A DNA stretch of 64,000 nucleotides from Pseudomonas cavernicola (GCF_003596405.1 NZ_QYUR01000008.1:310001-374000); one strand, 5' to 3'; counted from the stretch's first letter, positions 44,626 through 53,507 are shown. Program-made: numbers and translations. The notes: generated by a model from the sequence alone, not told the origin.

Positions 44626-45987
44626 TTGAACAGGCCACGCAACCAACTCTTCGATGCTTATTTCACCCAGCCTGCCATGCGCGCGATCTTTTCCGACCAT
44701 GGCCGGGTGCAGGGCATGCTCGATTTCGAAGCTGCTCTGGCCCGCGCCGAAGCGAGCGTGGGACTGATTCCGCAGAACGCCGTGCCGGCCATCGAAGCCG
44801 CCTGTAAGGCCGAACTGTATGACTTTGCGGCGCTGGCAGGCGCCATCACCAGTGCCGGTAACTCCGCCATTCCGCTGGTCAAGGCGCTGGGCAGCCTGAT
44901 TGCCGCGCGCAGTGTCGAGGCCGAGCGCTTCGTGCATCTCGGCGCTACCAGTCAGGACGCCATGGACAGTGGCTTGGTGCTCCAACTGCGTGCGGCCATC
45001 GCCCTGCTGGAAAGCGATCTCGCCAGCCTCGCCGATGCCCTGGCCGCACAGGCCCAGCGCCACACCGACACCCCCCTCGTCGGGCGCACCTGGCTGCAAC
45101 ATGCCACGCCGGTGACCCTCGGTATGAAGATTGCTGGCTGGCTCGGGGCTGTCACCCGACATCGTCAGCGCCTCGTGGAACTCAAGCCGCGCCTGCTGTG
45201 CCTGCAGTTCGGCGGTGCCTCCGGCAGCCTTGCCGCGCTCGGCGACCTGGCTTTTCCGGTGGCCGAGGCCCTGGCGCAAGAACTGCAATTGAGCCTGCCT
45301 GAGCAGCCTTGGCATACCCAGCGCGATCGTCTGGTGGAGTTCGCCAGCCTGCTGGGCATGGTCGCCGGCAGCCTGGGCAAGCTCGGGCGCGACCTCAGCC
45401 TGCTGATGCAGACCGAGGCCGGCGAAGTGTTCGAACCCGCCGCGCCGGGCAAGGGTGGTTCCTCGACCATGCCACACAAGCGCAACCCGGTGAGCGCTGC
45501 CGTACTGATCGGCGCCGCGACCCGTGCGCCGGGGCTGGTGTCGATCATGTTCAGCGCCATGCCGCAGGAGCACGAGCGCAGCCTCGGCCTCTGGCATGCC
45601 GAATGGGAAACCCTGCCGGAGCTGTGTTGCCTGGTATCCGGTGCCTTGCAGCAGGCACTACTGGTGGTGCCAAGGCTGGAGGTAGATGTCGAGCGCATGC
45701 GTGCCAACCTCGACCTGACCCAGGGGCTGGTGCTGGCCGAGGCGGTGAGCATCGCCCTGGCCCAGCGTATCGGTCGCGATGCCGCCCACCACTTGATCGA
45801 ACAATGCTGCCGTCGGGCAGTGCAGGAGGGCGCCCATCTGCGTCTGGTGCTCGGTGAGGAGCCGCAAGTCACCGCCGAACTTTCAGCCGTCGAGCTGGAT
45901 CGTTTACTCGACCCGACCCAGTACCTTGGCCAGGCGCGTCGCTGGGTCGAGCGTGCTCTGGCCGATCATCAAGCTTTCTCGCATTAG
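44626..45987 (+). CDS. pcaB: 3-carboxy-cis,cis-muconate cycloisomerase PcaB
   Basis: A 453-residue fumarase/aspartase-superfamily enzyme. The homologous N-terminus (NRPRNQLFDAYFTQPAMRAIFSD) begins at a TTG, and GGAG (44615-44618) sits 7 bases before it, so TTG 44626 is preferred to an ATG 18 codons upstream. Signature loop GKGGSSTMPHKRNPVSAA (~283-300); also FVHLGATSQDAMDSGL and RTWLQHATPVTLGMK. It lactonises beta-carboxymuconate in the protocatechuate branch. Starts the pcaBDC group. Confidence 0.93.
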   Translation: MNRPRNQLFDAYFTQPAMRAIFSDHGRVQGMLDFEAALARAEASVGLIPQNAVPAIEAACKAELYDFAALAGAITSAGNSAIPLVKALGSLIAARSVEAERFVHLGATSQDAMDSGLVLQLRAAIALLESDLASLADALAAQAQRHTDTPLVGRTWLQHATPVTLGMKIAGWLGAVTRHRQRLVELKPRLLCLQFGGASGSLAALGDLAFPVAEALAQELQLSLPEQPWHTQRDRLVEFASLLGMVAGSLGKLGRDLSLLMQTEAGEVFEPAAPGKGGSSTMPHKRNPVSAAVLIGAATRAPGLVSIMFSAMPQEHERSLGLWHAEWETLPELCCLVSGALQQALLVVPRLEVDVERMRANLDLTQGLVLAEAVSIALAQRIGRDAAHHLIEQCCRRAVQEGAHLRLVLGEEPQVTAELSAVELDRLLDPTQYLGQARRWVERALADHQAFSH

Positions 45988-45996
45988 GAGATTCCC

Positions 45997-46785
45997 GTGC
46001 CTGTCGTACAACTCGCCGATGGCGAACTGAACTACCTGCTCGAAGGTCCGGCCGCTGCGCCGGTTCTGCTGCTGTCCAACTCCCTGGGCACCGACCTCTG
46101 CATGTGGGATGAACAGATCCCGGCTTTTACCCGGCATTTCCGCGTGCTGCGCTACGACACCCGTGGCCATGGCAAATCGCTGGTGACCGAGGGGCCTTAC
46201 AGCATCGAGCAACTGGGCCATGATGTGCTGGCCCTGCTGGATGCGTTGGATATCCCGCGTGCCAGTTACTGCGGCCTGTCCATGGGTGGGCTGATCGGCC
46301 AGTGGCTGGCGATCAATGCACCCGAGCGCCTGCAGCGCGTGGTGCTGTGTAACACCGCGGCGAAGATCGCTGGCCCCGAGGTGTGGAACCCACGGATCGA
46401 AACCGTGCTGCGCGACGGTCCTGCGGCCATGCTGGCGCTGCGCGATGCCTCCATCGCGCGCTGGTTCACTGCGGAATTCGCCGTGGCCGAACCGGCCAAA
46501 GTCAAGGTGGTCACCGAGATGCTGGCGGCCACTTCGCCGCAAGGCTATGCAGCCAATTGCGCGGCGGTACGTGATGCGGATTTCCGCGAGCAGATCGCCT
46601 CCATCCAAGTGCCGACTCTGGTCGTTTGTGGCGCCCAGGATGCGGTGACTACCCCGGCGGATGGCCGTTTCATGCTCGAGCGCATCCATGGCGCCGAGAT
46701 GGTCGAGTTTCATGCGGCGCATCTGTCCAACGTTGAAGCCGGTGCAGTATTCAGCCAGCGTGTGCTGGATTTCCTGAGCGCCTGA
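45997..46785 (+). CDS. pcaD: Beta-ketoadipate enol-lactone hydrolase PcaD
   Basis: A 262-residue alpha/beta hydrolase starting at GTG with TTAGGAG 7 bases upstream. Oxyanion and nucleophile motifs: LLSNSLGTDLCMWDEQIP and the elbow YCGLSMGGLIGQW (Ser ~95). Asp is in VCGAQDAVTTP and His in HAAHLSNVEAG. It serves both the catechol and protocatechuate branches. 9 bp after pcaB. Confidence 0.94.
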   Translation: MPVVQLADGELNYLLEGPAAAPVLLLSNSLGTDLCMWDEQIPAFTRHFRVLRYDTRGHGKSLVTEGPYSIEQLGHDVLALLDALDIPRASYCGLSMGGLIGQWLAINAPERLQRVVLCNTAAKIAGPEVWNPRIETVLRDGPAAMLALRDASIARWFTAEFAVAEPAKVKVVTEMLAATSPQGYAANCAAVRDADFREQIASIQVPTLVVCGAQDAVTTPADGRFMLERIHGAEMVEFHAAHLSNVEAGAVFSQRVLDFLSA

Positions 46786-46903
46786 CTGCAACTGTTTGTC
46801 GGGGGCGGCGTTGTTCTCAGACAGTTGCGCAATAGCAGAGCGATTTACTTTCCCGAGCCCTTTTCCTGAAAGGAAAGGGCTTAGCAGCGATGGAGCCATC
46901 CAA

Positions 46904-47296
46904 ATGGATGAGAAAGAACGTTACGAAGCCGGCATGCAGGTGCGCCGCGCGGTGCTCGGCGATGCTCATGTCGATCGCAGCCTGGAGCATCTGACGCCGT
47001 TCAATTCCGAATTCCAGGAAATGATCACCCGGCATGCCTGGGGCGATATCTGGACCCGTCCCGGCCTGCCGCGACATACCCGCAGCCTGATCACCATCGC
47101 CATGCTGATCGGCATGAACCGCGAAGGCGAACTGAAGCTGCACCTGCGCGCGGCGAAGAACAACGGCGTGACCCGCGACGAGATCAAGGAAGTGCTGATG
47201 CAGAGCGCAATCTACTGCGGCATTCCGGCGGCCAACGCCACCTTCCACCTGGCCGAGGAAGTGTGGGATGAGTTGGGTGTGGAGTCCCTAGGCTGA
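46904..47296 (+). CDS. pcaC: 4-carboxymuconolactone decarboxylase PcaC
   Basis: A 130-residue CMD-family protein from the internal ATG (MDEKERYEAGMQVRRAVLGDAHVDRSL). Core HAWGDIWTRPGLPRHTRSLITIAMLI and HLRAAKNNGVTRDEIKEVLMQSAIYCGIPAA with the conserved Cys-Gly-x-Pro-Ala. It produces enol-lactone for PcaD. 118 bp after pcaD; ends the supercluster. Confidence 0.93.
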   Translation: MDEKERYEAGMQVRRAVLGDAHVDRSLEHLTPFNSEFQEMITRHAWGDIWTRPGLPRHTRSLITIAMLIGMNREGELKLHLRAAKNNGVTRDEIKEVLMQSAIYCGIPAANATFHLAEEVWDELGVESLG

Positions 47297-47343
47297 AGCC
47301 TGGCTGCAACAATTCAATTCTTTGTAGGCGCGCTCTGTAGACC

Positions 47344-47416
47344 GTAGGCTGGGTAGAGCGAAGCGAAACCCAGCTCATACCTCATACCCCGCTGGGTTTC
47401 GCTCCACCCAGCCTAC
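47344..47416. repeat. GTAGGCTGGGT-type palindromic repeat, copy 4
   Basis: GTAGGCTGGGTAGAGCGAAG...TCCACCCAGCCTAC is the most symmetrical copy. Its two arms, including AGCGAAACCCAGC/GCTGGGTTTCGCT, pair almost completely. Located 48 bp after pcaC. Confidence 0.8.
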
Positions 47417-47500
47417 AGAGCGCGTGGTACAGGGACCGCAATAGGTAAACGAATCAACCGCTCAGGTCGCTAGCTCCCATCGTATTGTTCAGGCGGGTGC

Positions 47501-47533
47501 CCGGGGTGCTGAAGGCGCATCCGGACACCCCGG
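47501..47533 (-). terminator. Hairpin downstream of flavoprotein remnant
   Basis: CCGGGGTG (47501-47508) and CACCCCGG (47526-47533) form an 8-bp stem directly after the stop of the minus-strand flavoprotein fragment, consistent with its old terminator. Confidence 0.5.
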
Positions 47534-47536
47534 CGC

Positions 47537-47815
47537 TTATTCGTAAGCCGTCGCCCCGGCGATATGGCGAGCTGCGACATAGCCGAAGGTCACAGCCGGC
47601 CCGAGGTTGATGCCGCCGGCCGGGTAGTGGCCGCCCATGATGCTGGCCATGTCGGTACCCACGGCATACAGGCCACCGATTGTCTGACCCTCGCCATTCA
47701 GGACCTGGGCATACTCGTTGGTCTTCAGGCCGGCGAAGGTGCCGAAGCAGCCCGGCTGCGCCTTGACCGCATCAAAGGGCCCCTTGTCGATGGGCGCCAC
47801 GCAGGGGTTGGGTTG
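47537..47815 (-). pseudogene. FAD-dependent oxidoreductase (FAD_binding_2), C-terminal remnant
   Basis: The minus strand reads NPCVAPIDKGPFDAVKAQPG, then CFGTFAGLKTNEYAQVL, GLYAVGTDMASIMGGHYPAGG and INLGPAVTFGYVAARHIAG. This is the C-terminal FAD/substrate region of fumarate-reductase-like or ketosteroid-dehydrogenase-like flavoproteins. About 90 residues remain of an expected ~500, and the similarity ends abruptly near 47815 at a stop. First of several C-terminal fragments in this region. Confidence 0.75.
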
Positions 47816-47982
47816 ATTGATAGGCTAGGTGCGGGGAAGGGGAGTTGCCGCTCTCTTTTGTATGGCGTCGTCGCTAAGCGGCTCGGTTCAGAGCGCAGCG
47901 GCGGTGCTGCAGTGAATCCAGCCCAGTGGTGGGCTAGATGCCGCCTTGGAGAGTTGCCGCTCTCCAGGACGGCTACCAATAA

Positions 47983-48372
47983 CGATCTGATAAGGAGAGC
48001 GAAATAGCTAATGCAGATTCTATCCCGTCCATTGCGGTTACTGGCTTTAGTGCTTTTCCCCAGGCGCTGCTAAAGCTGCTAAAGCTGCCTGAACTTGAAA
48101 AGGTATCATGTTCGATTCGTGGTAAATCGTTGCTTCATCCCTTGGCCCTCATGGGTAAACGCATCCGCAATGCTCAGATCGTCCATGCGTGTAATATGGA
48201 CGGCTATCCATTTGCTCCTGAGTCTTCGATTACCGTGTCTATTGTTCTGGCAGTCCATCTGGGCAGCATCGAGCATGGCATCGAAACGGGGTTGCTCTTG
48301 CAGGACGTCGATGGCAGCGATCCGTACTACGCAGATATTGCAGACCTCACAGTGCTTGAGGTGCTCGAGTGA
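47983..48372 (+). CDS. Unrecognised open frame, possibly 5'-truncated
   Basis: An open frame runs from just after a stop at 47980-47982 to the TGA at 48370-48372. It could encode up to 129 residues ending ...GSDPYYADIADLTVLEVLE. It has no ATG before codon 57 (48151); candidate starts are TTG at 48130 or ATG at 48151. The composition is ordinary soluble protein (SIRGKSLLHPLALMGKRIRN, VLAVHLGSIEHGIETGLLLQ). I do not recognise a family. Given the neighbouring fragments, it may be the surviving C-terminus of a larger gene. Confidence 0.3.
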   Translation, partial: RSDKESEIANADSIPSIAVTGFSAFPQALLKLLKLPELEKVSCSIRGKSLLHPLALMGKRIRNAQIVHACNMDGYPFAPESSITVSIVLAVHLGSIEHGIETGLLLQDVDGSDPYYADIADLTVLEVLE

Positions 48373-48862
48373 CTGCTCCGGTAATTTCTATTGCCGGTGG
48401 TATGGAGCCGTTGCTGGTCTGACGGAGCGATCCGAAGGATGAGGACGCCTGCCAGCCCAGCTGCGGCGAATCCTTTCCAGTAGCCAGAATCGCCCGGGGA
48501 ATACTCCTGAGCGAATACCAAGGCTTCCTAAAACGGGTTGGGCCGGGAAGTGTTGCTATTATTTTTCTTATGAATTTCAAATTCTTAGATGGTTTTCCTG
48601 GATTAACATGTTGCCTAAGCAAAAATCGGCGTTTTGTTGCTAAAGCCTTATAGACGAAGAGCAACAATTTTCAGCGTCGTCACGTCGGATGGCTAACGAT
48701 CTCAGGGCCATTTGTTGCGCTTCACATCCACCGTTTTAAATTATTGAGAATTCGGATTATTCAAGGCCCGCGGCTTTTCCTTTGGGTTTTTCCTCCCAAA
48801 TGGTCCGCACAGGCCCACTGTGCGAAGTGTTTGATCAGATCGAGCGGCCGAGACCGCAACCG
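48373..48862. other. AT-richer gene-free spacer
   Basis: No convincing frame on either strand. Composition drops clearly below the flanking ben/pca DNA (for example TTATTTTTCTTATGAATTTC near 48560), consistent with foreign or decayed DNA. Confidence 0.5.
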
Positions 48863-49370
48863 CTATCCCTTTGGTCCGGTGTCCACTTGTGCTCGCTTCT
48901 CCAGTAAAAAGTCCATCAATGCCCGGACCTTCGCCGGCATTTGCTCACGTGTCGGCACATAGAGGTAAAAGCCCGGAAACGGCTTGCTCCATGATCGCAA
49001 TACGCGCACCAGCAAGCCTTCGTTCAGGTGCGAATGCAAGGCGAAGTCCATGTGCTGGATTAGTCCTAAGCCCTGGAGCGCCGCACGGATCATGCCGTCA
49101 TCGTCATTTGTGGTGAGTGTGCCTTGCGGTTCCACCACAAAGGTGTGCCCCTCAATTTCCGGTGATGAGAACTCCCAGTGGTATATCGCTCCGCTGGTGG
49201 TATTCCGGTAGCTAAGGCAGTTGTGGTGTACCAGATCGGCTGGCGTTCCGGGTAGCTCGTGGCGTTTAAAGTATTCGGGCGACCCAACAACAACCATTTC
49301 AAGCATGGGGGTAATAGGAACTGCCACCATATGCTCAGCCAAGCTTTCGCCCAGACGGATACCTCCGCAG
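48863..49370 (-). pseudogene. LysR-family regulator, C-terminal remnant
   Basis: From about 49370 down, the minus strand encodes GGIRLGESLAEHMVAVPITP, then VVVGSPEYFKRHELPGTPADL, HNCLSYRNTTSGAIYHWEFS, DDDGMIRAALQGLGLIQHMD and HLNEGLLVRVLRSWSKPFPGFYLYVPTREQMPAKVRALMDFLLE. This is the effector domain and characteristic C-terminus of LysR regulators. The HTH domain and first third are absent; the open frame continues upstream to 49576 with unrelated residues. Truncated, not functional. Confidence 0.75.
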
Positions 49371-49607
49371 CCGACGCCGAGCAGGTAGCAACGCATAAGC
49401 AGGCGACTCTGACCTACAGCGTCGGCGAAAAGGAGGTTCGCTATCAGATCGAACGAGTGCTCCCTGATGGGGGCGTGCCGAGATAAGGGGGAAATTAGGA
49501 CATTCGTTCTGTAATTATTTGATTTTAAAGATTGTTTGTATGGGTTTTTTGGCTCAGTCCTTGTGCCGAAATGCACCTCATCTCAGCGGGATTACACGGG
49601 CAGGCCG

Positions 49608-49725
49608 ATGGACGAGGATCTGCACAAGTGCGTTCGGGAACTGCTGGGCGCCAACATGGGCATTCGAGCCGCCGCACGGCACGCGAACTCCTCCACCACG
49701 GTGCTCAAAATCCGCGATCAGGTGG
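49608..49725 (+). pseudogene. Short helix-turn-helix-like fragment
   Basis: MDEDLHKCVRELLGANMGIR followed by AAARHANSSTTVLKIRDQ looks like the HTH segment of a transposase or recombinase (LLGxGxGIRAAARxAxxSxxTVxKI pattern). Nothing recognisable surrounds it and the frame runs on into a different gene's remnant. Tentative. Confidence 0.3.
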
Positions 49726-49823
49726 CGGGCTATAAAGTTATCGCTGGGGGCAGATTCGGTATCGCGGTCATCAGAGCTGATCGGCATACCCGTCATTCCG
49801 AGGATACCGATAAGGGCACCACC

Positions 49824-50081
49824 AAGTACGGATTGCATTTCGCGACCTGCTTCTACCAGGGGACCGAGCATGCGATCGGCGATGGCCTGCAGCGCTTCGA
49901 CGCCGGTGCCCAGGGCGAGCACAAGCTGATCTGTGGCTTCAAGTCGGTGATCACCCTCTCCGGGCATTGGCTGGCCCACCCCGGCCTGCGCTCGGCGGTG
50001 GGAGAGTTCGTGCGACAGGGGCGAGGGGTGCAGGCGCACGCCGGGGAGGCCCGTGGCCTACACCCCTATCGACAGGCCTGA
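49824..50081 (+). pseudogene. COG3146 (FemAB/GNAT-like) protein, C-terminal remnant
   Basis: The last 86 residues of the open frame read KYGLHFATCFYQGTEHAIGD, then GLQRFDAGAQGEHKLICGF, SGHWLAHPGLRSAVGEFVRQ and end HPYRQA. This matches the C-terminal part of the COG3146 acyltransferase-like family (LHFETCYYQ..., GLxRFxPGAxGEHK, HWxAxPxxxxA). Over 300 N-terminal residues are missing, and the upstream part of the frame is unrelated. Its stop abuts the DUF2790 gene on the other strand. Confidence 0.6.
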
Positions 50082-50360
50082 TCAGGCAATGCTGGTGGTG
50101 CTGGCTGTGCTCCCGCCCCACTCGAGGAAGCGGATCTTGTGCATCTCGCCCTCGCTGTCCTCGTAGACCAGGGTCACCGGTACCACGCCGGTCTTCTGGG
50201 ACGTGTCGGTGCGTTGCAGCACCTTCTGCACATCGATTTCCATCCCGTAGTGGTAGTCCACGGCGGAGATTCTCGCGCCGGGTTCATGCAGGCCATCCTG
50301 GGCGAATACACTGGGCGCGAGACTGGAAATCACGGCGCTGACAACCGAGGCCAATTTCAT
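50082..50360 (-). CDS. DUF2790 small exported protein
   Basis: A 92-residue protein with signal peptide MKLASVVSAVISSLAPSVFA-QDG and a mature domain VDYHYGMEIDVQKVLQRTDT...VPVTLVYEDSEGEMHKIRFLEWG, the DUF2790 pattern of Pseudomonas periplasmic proteins often induced by metals or stress. The internal ATG is chosen because it starts a clean signal peptide; the frame upstream is an unrelated ABC-transporter remnant. Function unknown. It appears intact amid fragments. Confidence 0.65.
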   Translation of the reverse strand: MKLASVVSAVISSLAPSVFAQDGLHEPGARISAVDYHYGMEIDVQKVLQRTDTSQKTGVVPVTLVYEDSEGEMHKIRFLEWGGSTASTTSIA

Positions 50361-50434
50361 AAGGCTGTTCCTCTGCTGGAGTTCGCTTAACAAGGACTTC
50401 ATGTGACCGTCGATGAAAGTGAAGTTCACTCCAC

Positions 50435-50579
50435 CCCGACGAACGCCCCCTGTTTGGTGTTGCCAGGGCCGCATGTAAAGGCCACCAAGTCCCAGCAATC
50501 CCCCGTGGTTGCTGCTCTCGACCACTCGTCCTTTATCCAGCACCACTAGGCGGTCTCCCAGGCAGTCGATGCTTTCCCC
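50435..50579 (-). pseudogene. ABC exporter ATPase, C-terminal remnant
   Basis: In frame with and upstream of the DUF2790 gene, the minus strand encodes GDRLVVLDKGRVVESSNHGG followed by LLGLGGLYMRPWQHQTGG. This is the end of the nucleotide-binding domain of MsbA/lipid-A- or multidrug-type ABC exporters (xDRIVVLDxGRIVExGxHxELLxxGGLYARLWxxQ). Only ~45 residues remain. Confidence 0.7.
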
Positions 50580-50980
50580 AAGCAGCAATTATTGGCAATT
50601 ATGCTTGAGGGTATAAATTATGGTCGCGAGCATAATTGACCATAAACCTATCGGCCGCGACCGCATGCTTAGCGCCTTGTCCGACGAGCAGGTGGCCGAT
50701 GCCCTTGAACAGGCTGGGTGCGCAGCGCGGAGAACAGATTGCGGCCGCGCAGGCCGACCATGGCGCCTTGTTCGGCAGTCATGAAAGACGAGGGTACGGG
50801 CAAAGAGCCCGCCGCTGGTTTCTCTCGCATGGAGCACACTCCGTCGTCATACCGTCATAGAGCCAAACAGAAAGGGCTTGCGCCAAGGCGCGTTGGAGAT
50901 GAATCCAAACTGCCGCGCCAAGAATCAACCCAGAGACACGCCCTCTCTGATGGGACAAGTGGCCATGCGCCGCGCTGTGA
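50580..50980. other. Gene-free spacer
   Basis: Several short overlapping frames occur (for example MVASIIDHKPIGRDRMLSAL from 50620), none recognisable. ATGGTC...GACCAT (about 50620-50642) is a small inverted repeat. Probably decayed DNA. Confidence 0.4.
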
Positions 50981-51871
50981 CTATGCGGTCTGCGCAGCGG
51001 TGTCGGCTGTCCAGGGCCGCGCGTGCTTCGGCTTGGCCAGGCTGGAAACCGGCTGCAGAAAGCCGAGTAGGGCCTGCTGGGTGTCGTGCCAGGCCGCCTT
51101 GTGTTCCATATCGAGGAAGTGCCCGGCGTTCTTGATGGTGCGGAACTGGCACCGACGGACATGGTCGGCGAAAAGGCGGGCGTCTCTCGCCGTGGTGTAC
51201 TCGTCCCACTCGCCGTTGACGAACAGCAGCGGGATATCTATGGCCTCGGCGCAGGCGACGTAGCACTGGGTATCCTGCGTCAGCACCTCGCGGATATGAA
51301 AGTGCAGCTGCAGGTATTCGTGCTCGGCCAGGCTGCTGACATGGCGGTAGTTGAAGCGCTTGAATAGCGACGGCAGGTGTTTGCCGATGGTGGTGTTGAC
51401 CAAGCGGCCGACGTTGCAGCGGTCGCAGGCCTGGAGAAAGTTCAGGCCGCTCTCCAGGTAGTCGCGCATCGGCGTATTGATCCGCGCTGCGAATGAATTG
51501 ATCACCGCCTTCTCGATCCGTCGCGGCCGCTGGGCCAGCGCCAGCAGGGTAGCCGCGCCGCCCCAGGAGAAGGACAGCACATGGTCGGCGCAGAAGTGTT
51601 CGATCAACTCCAGCAGTATCTCTGCCTCGTCTTCCTTGCGGATCGGCTGGTCGTGGCGGTTGTGCAGTCGCGACTGGCCGGCGTAGGGCTGGTCGTAGAG
51701 AACCACATTGAACCGCGGTTGCAGGTAACGCACCGTTTGGGCGAAGGATGCGGTGGTTGCCAGCGAGCCGTTGACCAGAATGATGGTCTTGTCAGCGGCG
51801 TCGTTGAGATAGCGTTCGGTATAAACCTGGTACTTCTTGTGAATCTCGACGATGGCAGTTTCTGGCTTCAT
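50981..51871 (-). CDS. phaG: PhaG, 3-hydroxyacyl-ACP:CoA transacylase/thioesterase family
   Basis: A 296-residue alpha/beta-hydrolase-fold protein starting MKPETAIVEIHKKYQVYTER; the internal ATG fits homologues better than the upstream one. Blocks: TIILVNGSLATTASFAQTVR, FNVVLYDQPYAGQSRLHN, ILLELIEHFCADHVLSFSWGGAATLLALA (catalytic Ser in SWGGA), TIGKHLPSLFKRFNYRHVSS, LFVNGEWDEYTTARDARLFADHV (Asp) and NAGHFLDMEHK (His). These match PhaG more closely than its paralogue RhlA. PhaG links fatty-acid synthesis to medium-chain PHA monomers. Monocistronic; an AT-rich promoter region lies upstream (about 51985-52015). Confidence 0.88.
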   Translation of the reverse strand: MKPETAIVEIHKKYQVYTERYLNDAADKTIILVNGSLATTASFAQTVRYLQPRFNVVLYDQPYAGQSRLHNRHDQPIRKEDEAEILLELIEHFCADHVLSFSWGGAATLLALAQRPRRIEKAVINSFAARINTPMRDYLESGLNFLQACDRCNVGRLVNTTIGKHLPSLFKRFNYRHVSSLAEHEYLQLHFHIREVLTQDTQCYVACAEAIDIPLLFVNGEWDEYTTARDARLFADHVRRCQFRTIKNAGHFLDMEHKAAWHDTQQALLGFLQPVSSLAKPKHARPWTADTAAQTA

Positions 51872-52293
51872 GTCGTTAGCCTTCTGGCACAAGTTGGGCT
51901 CAGCGGACAGCGTGAGCGGCTGTTCGCAGGCCATATGGTAGACAGCAGAACGCCTGCACCTGACAGTCGAGTGCCAGGCGAATAAATTAATAACTTATTT
52001 ACTTTCAATTTGTTACGGAGGTTGTTCGGGTGAATTTCGGGCGTCAAAGCAAGGGATTTCCCCGATTCAACCAGGCAGCACAGACAAACAACAACAGCGC
52101 GAGCGCGCTTAGATGGTCATTGTGACCAAATGGTCACTAGTTGACCTGGGGTTCAGAGTTAAGCAGGCGACCCCCCGCATGCAAGAACGCAGACGAATTA
52201 TTCCGACGAGCCGACGTTGTCCCGAAATTCCAGCACAGCGCATAACTAGAGTACGGTCGCGGCGATGGCTGCTTTCCCAGCAGGAGAGCGGCG
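51872..52293. other. phaG upstream region and IS3 left flank
   Basis: AT-rich AATAAATTAATAACTTATTT (near 51981) is probably the phaG promoter area. The right half should contain the left end of the IS3-family element, but I cannot see a clean terminal inverted repeat. Confidence 0.4.
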
Positions 52294-52557
52294 ATGAAAA
52301 AGTCGAGATTCACTGAAGAACAGATCACTTTTGCCTTGCGCCAAGCCGAGGTCGGCATGCCGGTGGCGGAGGTCTGCCGGCAGCTCGGGGTGGCCGAGGC
52401 CACCTTCTATGTGTGGAAGAAGTACACCAACCTCGGTGTGCTGGAGCTACGGGAGCTTCGCCAACTCAGGGACGAAAACACGCGGCTCAAGCAGCTGGTG
52501 GCCGACCTGACTCTGGATCGCCATATCCTCCAGGAAGTGATCAAAAAAAAGATCTGA
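52294..52557 (+). mobile_element. IS3-family transposase OrfA
   Basis: An 87-residue protein: helix-turn-helix KKSRFTEEQITFALRQAEVGMPVAEVCRQLGV...TFYVWKKY, then the leucine-zipper ELRELRQLRDENTRLKQLVADLTLDRHIL, ending KKKI. An A8G run just before the stop (52532-52540) is a standard -1 slippery site for making the OrfAB fusion. OrfA is intact. Confidence 0.9.
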
Positions 52558-53402
52558 GGACGGCTCGCCGACGCGAGCTGGCCCAGTGGATTCACGAGCG
52601 CTTCCAGATCAGCCGAAAGCGCGCCTGACGGCTGGCCCGGCTACATCGGGCCACTTGTTACTACAAGAGCGTGGCCAAGGATTACAGCGCCCTCCGTCAG
52701 CGTATCCGCGAGCTGGCGCACAGCCGTCCACGCTTTGGCTACGCCCGTATCCACATCCTGCTGCGTCGTGAGGGCTGGCAAGCCGGTCGGCACAAGGTGC
52801 ATCGCCTCTATCGCCTGGAAGACTTGCAGGTGCGCAGGCGCAGTCGACGGCGCAAGCGGATCAGCCTACCTCGCGGGCCAGTACCGGCACCGACACACGC
52901 CAACCAGTCCTGGAGCATGGACTTCGTCCACGACCAGTTGCAGAACGGGCGCAAGTTCCGGGTGCTGACGGTGATCGATAAATGGAGTCGCTAGAGTGTG
53001 TTGCTGGAGACCAGTTTTTCGCTCACCGGCCGGAGCGTAGTGGACGCCTTGCAAGCACTGTCCCAGACCGGGTCTTTGCCGCAGACAATTACCCTCGATA
53101 ACGGCACCGAATTCACCGCCAAGACCTTCGACGAATGGGCCTGGCAGCAGGGCATCCAGCTGGACTTTAGCCGCCCTGGAAAGCCCACGGACAACGGGTT
53201 TATCGAGTCTTTTAACGGCAGACTGTGGGATGAGTGCCTGAATGCCCACGAGTTCGTGTCGGTCGAGGATGCGCAGATTCGGATCGAAGCATGGCGCCAG
53301 GACTACAACGATTTCCGTCCGCGCAGCTCATTGGGCAATCTGCCCCCCAGTGAGTTCACCCAAGGAGGTCAGAAACAGGCCCTCAAATCGGCCGAACTCT
53401 AG
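52541..53402 (+). pseudogene. IS3-family transposase OrfB with two nonsense codons
   Basis: In the -1 frame after the slippery run: RTARRRELAQWIHERFQISR, KRA-stop, then RLARLHRATCYYKSVAKDYS, HSRPRFGYARIHILLRREGW, the rve domain NQSWSMDFVHDQLQNGRKFRVLTVIDKWSR-stop, then LPQTITLDNGTEFTAKTFDE, DFSRPGKPTDNGFIESFNGR, ending SLGNLPPSEFT. The DDE residues (DFV, DNGTEF, E in FIESFNGR) survive. A TGA near 52626 and a TAG near 52993 interrupt the frame, each a single-base change from the usual Cys and Gln codons. Confidence 0.88.
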
Positions 53403-53507
53403 TTTAGAACTGTCGGAAAACCGGGACGACCTCAGAGCGGTATTTCACAAGCCTGGAGAGTGTCTAGAAAATCCGGGGGATTCACTTTAAGGATTTCTGC
53501 TCAGCCT

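Noticed and set aside
49259..49486. 75-codon plus frame opposite the LysR remnant
   Set aside because: The antisense LysR effector domain explains most of the openness; no family match.
50636..50860. Overlapping small plus-strand frames after the ABC remnant
   Set aside because: No recognisable product, inconsistent starts, located in decayed DNA.
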